Shown in pieces: positions 44,229 to 51,472 of a stretch of 51,472 nucleotides of DNA (the stretch's first letter is position 1; every line of letters starts with the position of its first letter). The notes under the pieces were generated by a model, which had not been told where the DNA came from, did no database searches, and worked only from the letters and a program-made list of their open reading frames with translations. Origin of the DNA: Nemertoderma westbladi (lineage: Eukaryota > Xenacoelomorpha > Nemertodermatida > Nemertodermatidae); assembly GCA_032718475.1 (NCBI GenBank), contig JAUCBJ010008898.1, forward strand, positions 1-51,472, read 5' to 3'. The position numbers and the translations under genes were made by a program.

Positions 44229-44760
44229 AGGAATAGTGGAAGATCACCCATGATGGTGAACAGGCATTCCTTTAGGAAACAGAGTGGAAGGTTTTACTGT
44301 GGAATATCACCCGTGGTGAACAGGCATTCATTTAGGAAACAGAGTGGAAGGGTTTACATTGGAAGATCACCCATGGTGGTGAACAGGCATTCCTTTAGGA
44401 AACAGAGTGGAAGGTTTACTGTGGTAGATCATCCATGGTGGTGAACAGGCATTCCTTTAGGAAACAGTGTGGAAGGATTTACTGTGGAATATCACCCATG
44501 TGGTGAACAGGCATTCCTTTAGGAAACAGAGTGGAGGGTTTACTGTGGGAGATCACCCATGGTGGTGAACAGGCATTCCTTTAGGAAACAGTGTGGAAGG
44601 ATTTACTGTGGAATATCACCCATGTGGTGAACAGGCATTCCTTTAGGAAACAGAGTGGAGGGTTTACTGTGGGAGATCACCCATGGTGGTGAACAGGCAT
44701 TCCTTTAGGAAACAGAGTGGAGGGTTTACTGTGGAAGTTCAACCATAGTGATGAACCGGC
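44229..44760. repeat. 62-bp tandem repeat, about 8 units
   Basis: The unit contains TGGAAGATCACCCATGG, TGGTGAACAGGCATTCC and TTTAGGAAACAGAGTGG. Units alternate between GGAATATCACCCATGTGG and GGGAGATCACCCATGG forms in the centre (a two-unit order repeated twice). Each unit holds the short palindrome TTCCTTTAGGAA. Confidence 0.92.
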
Positions 44761-45162
44761 ATATCCTGGATAAATAAGCCTAAACGATTCCCCATCCATA
44801 TTATTAGTTGTTTCATGGCCGATGGTATTTCTTAGTTATAATATTTCCATAGGATTTCCTTATAAAAATATAGATTATTTCATCATCTAATCAGTGAACC
44901 TTGCGATTCGAAGGATTGTTTACTGTGGAAGATTACAAAATATATTATTACACATTATTAATAATATAAATACACAAAATACACATGTTATATTTCTACA
45001 CTTCTCGTCTGTATTCATCGCGATTCCGTACGTAAACTGGTAGCCCCATTCCACCCCATTCCGCTTCGGTACAATTTTTATCAACGCGATGAATCGATCG
45101 AAGAATCTCCCCTAATGCGGAATCCACGCAATGCACATTGCCCTCATTTTTATCCCATATAC

Positions 45163-45240
45163 TCCCACCGCCCCAACCACCCACCACCCCGACCACCCAC
45201 CGCCCCGACCACCCACTGCCCCGACCACCCACCGCCGCAT
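45163..45240. repeat. C-rich 16-bp short tandem repeat
   Basis: CCGACCACCCACCGCC-like units are repeated about five times; strongly strand-asymmetric (C-rich on plus, G-rich on minus). Confidence 0.85.
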
Positions 45241-45271
45241 CCACAGATGTACTGTGTATCTACCGATCCAC

Positions 45272-45362
45272 AAATCATTTTTTCCATTTCTGAACAAAAC
45301 CATAATATTACCTCTTTAATCACAGTTGCATTAACAGCTCAACTCAAATTTATTTAAATAAA
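45272..45362 (+). mobile_element. SINE tail fragment, inverted relative to copies a and b
   Basis: CATTTTTTCCATTTCTGAAC through AATCACAGTTGCATTAAC and ATTTATTTAAATAA matches the reverse complement of 43905-43995. The tRNA head is missing. Confidence 0.7.
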
Positions 45363-45447
45363 TCTACAAAGATTCTATACATTAGCGAAACCATAAGTGA
45401 TAATACTAGTGATATCTAAAATTAAGAATTCAGGCTAAGGTGGGATG

Positions 45448-46161
45448 TCAATATATTATTATATGATAACTTACTGATTTGTCCAAAATAACTGTCATTC
45501 TAGTCACCAAATTATTCCTCTCATAACCCTCACCATCACAGGTATTGTACCACCATCCTCTACCATCGATCGCGGCGCAGTTTTTTGCATTATCAGCATC
45601 ATTATCACGATCCAGGGTTGTAAAAGGTTGATTATTAAATGATAGTAAACCATTCCTGTTATCCTGATTAACACTTCCTCGCTGCCGTGAATAAGAATTC
45701 TGAATATTTACTGCATAATCTGTTGCAGCTGATTCAACTTCGAAACCATCGTAAAATATGCTGTAATGGCTCGGATAACCCCATGTTATTTTCAGTGCAA
45801 CACCACCTCTAGTAAGTTTGTGAATATCTTCTAATCCCATCCAAAAATCTTTATTGATGTTGCCAAATCCACTGACATATTCATCCCATGTGCGATCAAA
45901 GTTCACCAAACCATTTTTATTTTCTAATATCACCAACCACGGTGGACTAGTATCTGTGTTCGATTCACATCGTACCAATCCATGGATACCATAGGCATCG
46001 TTTGGATAAAATATTCCATTTTTTCCCGGTTCACATAATGGGTATTTATCAGCCAGACAATTATTTATCTTAGTGCTTCGTGCATTGGGGTTAAACTGGC
46101 TAAATTTATCTTTGTAACCCTCATCTACACTTTCTATTATATCTTTCATCTGCGTATTTAC
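45448..46161 (-). CDS. fibrinogen-related domain (FReD) protein, gene B, exon 2
   Basis: The coding exon starts after an acceptor at 46162-46163 (TTTTTCAAG) in phase 0 with exon 1; a second in-frame acceptor, ACGCAG, lies 12 bases on. After a ~28-residue linker the FReD begins (NNCLADKYPLC). It reads WLVILENKNGLVNFDRTWDE, YVSGFGNINKDFWMGLEDIH, the calcium-site region TLDRDNDADNAKNCA and GRGWWYNTC. Like gene A the end is short (RMTVILDKS). After DKS comes GTAAGT (45474-45469), an excellent donor, so the printed stop at 45448 may lie in an intron. The protein is probably secreted and may take part in recognition of microbes, as FReDs do in many invertebrates; this is inference. Confidence 0.88.
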   Translation of the reverse strand, partial: VNTQMKDIIESVDEGYKDKFSQFNPNARSTKINNCLADKYPLCEPGKNGIFYPNDAYGIHGLVRCESNTDTSPPWLVILENKNGLVNFDRTWDEYVSGFGNINKDFWMGLEDIHKLTRGGVALKITWGYPSHYSIFYDGFEVESAATDYAVNIQNSYSRQRGSVNQDNRNGLLSFNNQPFTTLDRDNDADNAKNCAAIDGRGWWYNTCDGEGYERNNLVTRMTVILDKSVSYHIIIY

Positions 46162-46577
46162 CTTGAAAAAGTACAATTTTTTTTCTTTATCGACTATAAT
46201 AATATATTATTTATACAATAATAAAGGTCGAGAAGGGATGTGTTAAAAATCAATATCGATATCAATAATTGATAAATTATTGATAATAGATCATATTATA
46301 GTAGAATTAGTATATAAATAATATAACTCCATAATTTACTTACAGGGTAAATATCAAGTAAATAAAATTACGATATTAATATATATAAAATAAAAAAATA
46401 TTCGGATTATTAAAAATAATAATTATTTGCAATATTATATTATATATATAGGCCCATATAAATAGTGCATAAAGAGGGCAGATATTATCATCATATCAAA
46501 CCATAACAGACTATTTTTTAGAAATGCATTAAAATAATTTCACCGAAATAGTTGACAACTTTTGTTAATTTATCTAC
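46162..46577 (-). other. intron of FReD gene B
   Basis: 416 bases, very AT-rich, bounded by a donor (AAG then GTAGAT, 46577-46572) and an acceptor (TTTTTCAAG, ending 46162). Both junctions are phase 0. Confidence 0.7.
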
Positions 46578-46736
46578 CTTGGTTATGAAGTCATCAATAC
46601 CATATCGATCATGAGCATATAACGTTGTTGTATGGGGTCTGTATTCGTAGAAGCTACCCTGTTTAGCATTGCAAACGAAGATAAAATTAGTTGTGGCAAC
46701 GACCAACAGAATTAACAATAATTGTTGGATCGTCAT
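46578..46736 (-). CDS. FReD gene B, exon 1 with signal peptide
   Basis: ATG at 46736 opens MTIQQLLLILLVVATTNFIF followed by VCNA, a textbook signal peptide with likely cleavage after NA. Then come about 30 residues (KQGSFYEYRPHTTTLYAHDR) to a donor at 46577. Length 53 codons, phase 0. Just upstream, TTTTTTTTTACAG (ending 46740) looks like an acceptor, so a 5' untranslated exon may precede it. The longer frame up to 46913 runs into LINE-derived sequence and is not supported. Confidence 0.82.
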
Positions 46737-46772
46737 TTTCTGTAAAAAAAAAATAAAAAATATATTCAAAAA

Positions 46773-47043
46773 AATAAGCACGGTGGACTGGACAGCCCAT
46801 GACTTTCGAGTCGCGCATTTTAAAGGACACTGGCCTTGAAGATGCAGATAATCTCGCGATTGTCGTGGGGAATAGGGAGTTGTGGCGGTGCAACTTTGTT
46901 GATAAGCCGGCACAGCATTCTTAATGCACGCTGCATTGGGCTTATTAATTGTGGATTACATGGTAGTGGCAAAATGTTCTTGTTAAGCCGGCATAGCATC
47001 TCAATGTGCAGTTTCAATGCAGCAGGCCGATTATAGTAGTAGT
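46773..47043 (+). mobile_element. LINE family 1, diverged 3' end with duplicated tail
   Basis: CGGTGGACTGGACAGCCCAT through AAGCCGGCACAGCATTC matches the LINE 3' region with many differences. The last part recurs once more (AAGCCGGCATAGCATC near 46985) before TAGTAGTAGTA. It is an old insertion close to the 5' side of FReD gene B. Confidence 0.8.
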
Positions 47044-47406
47044 ATGGCACTGCCACAGGGGAGGTAGAAGAAAATGTCGACCGCATGGTTGGTACAACAA
47101 TGGAGCACTTCTTGTGTTGAAGTGAGCTGAATTACAAAATCTGCTGGATGACAAATTGCTCGATCAGTCATAATGTCGAATGCTGTATTTTCAAAAATTT
47201 GGTCCACTAAACACCAACTGAGCTAATCCGCCTTCTGCCAGTAATAAATACAGGATATGTAAATGAAAGAGTTTTTGTAAATGGGTTAAGTAGTTCCCTA
47301 CCAAAGCAGTGATAATAGTTTAATATGTTTTACTAACGTCTGAAGTGATAAATTTATGGTGTTTTGTTTGTTGTTGTATTTATGTATTCACTGTCATTGT
47401 CTCTGT
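47044..47406. other. no gene seen
   Basis: AT-rich non-coding sequence without a recognised element. Confidence 0.5.
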
Positions 47407-47552
47407 TTCCATCATTATTGTCCTGTCCATGTTATTATTTTCGTTATTGTTTATAAAATGAAGGTGTTAGGTCAGGGTTCCATCATTGTTATTGTCCTGT
47501 CCATGTTATTATTTTCGTTATTGTTTATAAAATGAAGGTGTTAGGTCAGGGT
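47407..47552. repeat. 72-bp tandem duplication
   Basis: TTCCATCATT, ATTGTCCTGTCCATG, TTATTTTCGTTATTG and GAAGGTGTTAGGTCAGGG occur twice in direct succession, almost identical. Confidence 0.92.
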
Positions 47553-48085
47553 TCCAAGATGCTGCTACCACTATGGCAGTATGTGGTCAGTCAAGTAGGG
47601 AAGTCCGATCAGTAGCCAATTTTAGTTGATCAGAGTGGCTGCTCTAGCAAGGCTTGGCTGCAGGCTTGGATAACTTTACCAAAACGTAATCGCATAATTT
47701 TCTGGAACACCCTTGGTCTATTATAAAAAATATATTTTATCTTATTAGGGTCAAAAATTGCAGTTTGTGGCTCATTTGAATGAATAGTTTGGTAGTTTTG
47801 TCCTTACCTTAAACTTCAACTGGAAACAAAGTAGTAAGATATCCTAGGAATTATAAATATTGACGGTTATTAGGCTAGGCAGTCACATATTGAATTAGAA
47901 AATAGCCTTATACTGGTCGCATATGGTTGTAGGTAATACAAGTTATACGATTATTAAATTCTGTCTGCATTTCATTGCAGAGTATATTACTCTGCAATGA
48001 AGGATGGTGGAACGAAACCACCTGTATCAACTACTCTACTTGAATGCAACTACTATATAATCAGTCTGCTGCTCAACAAAAATTA
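47553..48085. other. no gene seen apart from a hairpin
   Basis: Non-coding. It contains a perfect 14-base inverted repeat with a 3-base loop at 47971-48001. Confidence 0.5.
47971..48001. other. perfect 14-bp hairpin
   Basis: TTCATTGCAGAGTA, loop TAT, TACTCTGCAATGAA. Not followed by a T run; no gene next to it. Confidence 0.8.
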
Positions 48086-48087
48086 GT

Positions 48088-48205
48088 GCTGCAACCATGC
48101 AATCCATAATCGGTATGCTGCAATACAGCGTGCATTAATGATGCTGAGTTGGCTTATCAACAATATTACACCTCCACAACTTTCTATCCCCCATGACATT
48201 CGTGA
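48088..48205 (-). mobile_element. LINE family 1, diverged 3'-end scrap
   Basis: ATAATCGGTATGCTGCAAT through CACCTCCACAACTTTC and CCCCCATGACATTCG match the complement of the LINE 3' end. It directly adjoins the BEL leader fragment. Confidence 0.75.
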
Positions 48206-49258
48206 GATTTTCCTGGGGACTTGAATGTTGCGAATAATCGCATAAACTCTGAATAATAAATATTACGCTACGCGTACAAACTACTCAAACAAAATACAGA
48301 CCGAACACTGACAGACTACTATCAAGCCTAAACAAACTACGGTATATGTAGACTCCGAAATGATTAGGGAGTATGCGCTCTAACCCAGTAGTGCGACTTA
48401 TTCTTTAGTTGGGGGTTTACCTTACCGCATTCGCTGCCCCTACTGCCTAATCGTACTTAATCGGACAGATGATCTACACACGCGGCAATCCGTTCAGACT
48501 TAACAACAGCCAGACAACTATCCAGCCTACAAATTATTTAAATAAAATTATACGCTACCCGTACAGACTTACACAAACAAAGTACAGACTAAACGATGGC
48601 AGACTACTCTCAAGCCTAAATAAACTACAGGACATGCAGACTCCGAAATGATTAGGGAGTATGCGCTCTAACCCAGTAGTGCGACTTATTCTTTAGTTGG
48701 GGGATTACCTTACAGCGTTCGCTGCCCCTACTGCCTAATCGTACTTAATCGGACAAGTGCTCTACACACACTGCAATTCGTTCGGACCTAACAGCAATCA
48801 GACAACAGCTCAGCCTACAAATTGTCTGTCCAATCTGATCAGGTTTACACGCCTTCTGTTCAATACTGGCCTACAAACAAATAAAACTGACAGAAATAAG
48901 TAAGCTCCAAAAGAAACAAGGGGTGTACAGTCCCTAATCTCTTAAACAGCCTACCGGTATACAACAATCAAATCGAATAATACTAGTGTACTTATACGGC
49001 AGTACCGGTTCTAGCGGTTGGGCATACTGACCTACAGATGTACCGGTTGACCGGTACTTTCAACTTTATTGCTTACTGCAACAAAGAAGCTATATCCTTT
49101 AATGTTCGCGCTTTCAGACCTTTGGCAGTTTAACCCACCAAATTAAGATGTCTTCTAGATATTAAATCTGTTTTTAGTCTATGACAAGTATTTGATTCAC
49201 TACACTAGTCGAAACCAATCCGTGCGCGACCATTCACCCGCTGGAGATTCCCGGGAGA
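48206..49258 (-). mobile_element. BEL leader fragment
   Basis: Homologous to 5090-6220 of copy 1 in the same orientation: GAATGTTGCGAATAATCGC, two ~285-base units (from about 48330 and 48615), the ACCGGT block near 48998-49052, and the LTR-adjacent CATTCACCCGCTGGA and TCCCGGGAGA at 49231-49258. No LTR follows; the sequence changes abruptly at 49259 into a TGTAGTATCTACA repeat. Gag is absent on the other side. Confidence 0.85.
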
Positions 49259-49316
49259 TTGTAGTGTAGTATCTACAATGAATGTAGAATGTAGTGTAGT
49301 ATCTACAGCCTCATAT

Positions 49317-49317
<1 letters not shown>
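49259..49317. repeat. short duplicated palindromic sequence
   Basis: TGTAGTGTAGTATCTACA occurs twice (49260 and 49291), separated by ATGAATGTAGAA. Confidence 0.8.
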
Positions 49318-49347
<30 letters not shown>

Positions 49348-50040
49348 TTGACAATATCTAACAATATATATAACACCACAATACATCACTATTGTATATA
49401 ATCATAAAACAATCTAACATCGGGCACAAAGCACTATTTAACTCAATAACTGATTCAGACATTGTCCAGAGAATAATCATTATTTGTATAATTCTAGAAC
49501 AACACTAATATACTTACACAATCGAAAATACATTACCTCACTAGGGTCAAACAAATCGCTTAACAAAGAAAACATTAGACCGGAATTTGCCTCGTTGTTG
49601 CGAAGGTGCTGTGAGGTGGGACAGTCAAGCAATACATGTGACTCAGTCTGTACAGACAGACCGTCACACGGGCAGACCCGCTGCTCCCTGGGTATGCGTG
49701 ACCAACGACCAGTCTCCACACCTAAGCAATGGGACATAAGCCGAACCCTGGTAAAGTTAAGCCTAATATAATCCGGTACGTAAGTCGATCGCTTCTTTTA
49801 GCATTAAGTAACCACTGGTATTATTTTCTTTACACATATCAAATATCCTACGGAAGGGTAAATCGCTGTTATTATTTTTTAACATTTTACCAATGAACCT
49901 TTTCCTAGCTCGACAAATGTAATAATCTATATAAGGTAAACCAATTTCTAGTAAGCAGAGTTCATTTGGTGTCGACACGCATACACCTAACAACGATTTC
50001 ACCATAGAATAATAATACCTAGATATTATTTTAGTGTTGG
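49318..50040 (-). mobile_element. LINE family 3, 5'-truncated 3' end
   Basis: Minus-strand pieces 50005-49763 (PYIDYYICRARKRFIGKML) and 49737-49480 (RWSRIPREQRVCPCDGLS, then ESHVLLDCP) form the C-terminal region of a LINE polyprotein with its characteristic Cys/His motif; one frameshift near 49750. A (TAAA)n tail, about 9 units, lies at 49318-49350. It differs from families 1 and 2 in its tail. The 5' truncation point touches the LTR start at 50045. Confidence 0.8.
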
Positions 50041-50044
50041 TAGA

Positions 50045-51150
50045 TGTAAAAGCTTTTGTGGGATAACTGATACGTTTGCCTTTGCTGGCCAGTTCCCCCC
50101 CCGGCGCTGGAATACTCTAAAAAGGGTTTTCTAACTGTATATATATTCCCCTCGCCCGCAAGGTACCTTTACAGGTGTTTTAACGGACATAAAAATCATT
50201 CTGCTATATACGTGTTTTAGCGGACATGGTAAGACAAAAACTTGTAATGCACAAACCACCTTTCACAGCTTAGCCGTGATGATTCATATTACGACATCTA
50301 GCAGCTGGTTGCTGACATGGAAACAGCCATTGGCAGCGTGGTTCTTTGTTTGGCTTGGGCCAATCAGGGCGGTTTTTCCTGTCGACGTGTAGCTTTCCTG
50401 CCGATCATAAGGAGAGAGTTGTTACCTGAGAGAGAGAGTTGTTACTTTTGTTGTTATTGCTGTCTAAGCCAGAAACACCGGCATTTTGTAACCAATACTG
50501 CTGTACCGTAAACTGCTTGAATTATCGAAAGTATAAACTGTTACCTCATCAATCCTGACTTAAATCACTCACTAATTCATTAATCATATTGTTTGTACTG
50601 TTATTTTACCGTCAGTTATTAATTGTAAATATTTGTTGATGGAAATATTGCTATTCGGATAATACGGATAAATCACCCAATTCCCAATTTTCTTGATACA
50701 CTACAGGTTAGAGAGGCGGGCTATATATAACAATTGCGATTTATATCAATGTGGTGTGTATTGAATCTAATGTTATTTAGTAGACACTACCTGAGTCAAT
50801 TGCTGTTCTCTTTATGTGTGATCAAATATACTGACGGTCGGCAGAATAGTGTGCATGATTGTGAGTGTGATGTGACTGGTAACAAAGCATTTCCTAAAGA
50901 ATGCGACTTATACTTTAATCATAAGCCTTATCGTTGCGTTTAGTATAAGTCCTAGCTCTGTTTAAATAGATAGAGCGCCACGTCCTAAAGGAACTGTTAA
51001 TATTTCCCGAAAGTTAATAATATCTGTCAGAAATTACATATTAGCGATCAATCGAATAATACAGTAGGCTTACACTGCAACCTTACACTGCAATAATAAA
51101 ATCTAAGCATCCGAATTCAGCCTCCCGGGTGTAGATCCATCGGGTGAATG
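50045..51150 (+). repeat. 5' LTR of a further BEL copy (plus strand)
   Basis: Starts TGTAAAAGCTTTTGTGG and is homologous, in inverse orientation, to 6200-7319. It carries CCCCTCGCCCGCAAGG after TATATATATTC (50133-50160), the duplicated CGGACAT motif, a CCAAT box at 50360-50364 and TATATATAAC near 50722. Inner end near CCTCCCGGG (51121-51129). Confidence 0.82.
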
Positions 51151-51472
51151 ATCGCGCATGGGCTGGCTTCGGCTAATGTTTTGTTTATTAGCATAAAATA
51201 TTGTCGTATGCTAAAGGTGTGTTAATTAACTAAAAGACATATAAATTTTGGCAGGTTAAACTGCTAAAGGTCTTCAAAAGCGCGAACAGTAACAGTTTAT
51301 TTGTATTGCAGTGTAAGCATTAAATACAGTTTAATACTGTTCTGTCGAACAGTAACAGTTTATAATCTTATTGCAGTAAGCAATAAGGTTGCAAGTGTAG
51401 GCATTAAATACAGTTTAATACTGTTCTGACAAACAGTAACGGTTTACAATCTTATTGCAGTAGGCAATAGGG
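51150..51472 (+). other. leader start of the right-hand BEL copy, cut by window edge
   Basis: The reverse complement of 6010-6190 is recognisable (CTAAAGGTCTTCAAAAGCGC). It continues with an ~85-base tandem unit (GCATTAAATACAGTTTAATA, ACTGTTCTG, TTATTGCAGTA) seen twice. The element continues beyond 51472. Confidence 0.78.

Noticed and set aside
45115-45357. Pro/His/Thr-rich frames in the C-rich repeat
   Set aside because: They are translation of CCACC-type repeats without any other support.
46737-46913. N-terminal extension of FReD gene B
   Set aside because: It translates a poly-T acceptor-like stretch and LINE remnants; the signal peptide starts at 46736.
6060-51300. Terminal inverted repeats of a giant DNA transposon
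   Set aside because: The inverted pair consists of LTR plus leader of two BEL elements pointing outward; no transposase, polymerase B or capsid gene lies between them.

Overview
The window looks like a repeat-dominated stretch of an animal (invertebrate-like) nuclear genome. Evidence: BEL/Pao-type LTR retroelements, APE-type non-LTR retrotransposons, a tRNA-headed SINE, very long minisatellites, split genes with GT-AG-like junctions, and two fibrinogen-related (FReD) genes of the kind often expanded in invertebrate immunity. The sequence alone does not fix the phylum. No rRNA, genuine tRNA gene, CRISPR array or prokaryotic signal was seen.

Layout. (1) 1-7319: a BEL/Pao element on the minus strand, cut by the left window edge, with protease start, zinc knuckles and gag, a ~2.3 kb leader, and an LTR ending at 7319. 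(2) 7320-10803: a scrap of LINE 3' end, AT-rich hairpin repeats, a 16-bp array and a 33-bp minisatellite. (3) 10893-14660: a nearly complete but broken LINE (family 1), minus strand. (4) 14664-29352: a ~14.7 kb LTR-bounded composite element, minus strand. Its two ~1.04 kb LTRs differ by roughly 2%. Read 5' to 3' on the minus strand it has LTR, long leader, gag remnant, protease, RT/RNase H, integrase N-terminus, ~1.6 kb of AT-rich DNA, then an unrecognised ~4.2 kb reading frame in the place where an env gene would sit, then the 3' LTR. (5) 29353-38917: a 49-bp minisatellite of about 158 units, interrupted at 30578-32355 by a 5'-truncated LINE family 1 copy whose RT frame is intact and whose insertion left a 17-bp target duplication. 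(6) 38918-47050: two FReD genes on the minus strand, separated by arrays with 23-bp and 62-bp units, two broken LINE pieces of different families and a duplicated SINE. (7) 47050-51472: LINE scraps, a BEL leader fragment (48206-49258), a third LINE fragment (49318-50040), and the 5' LTR plus leader start of another BEL copy running off the right edge on the plus strand.

The most unusual object is the long frame at 15783-20025. It keeps a coding look over about 1,400 codons, with a Cys/His cluster, a coiled coil, three zinc-knuckle-like motifs (one exact CCHC) and a basic tail, but it is broken by two stops and three frameshifts. I recognise no family for it. Its host element has lost most of its gag, carries His where the other copy has the protease catalytic Asp, and lacks the integrase core. 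It therefore could not have moved on its own in its present form, and the extra frame may be captured cargo.
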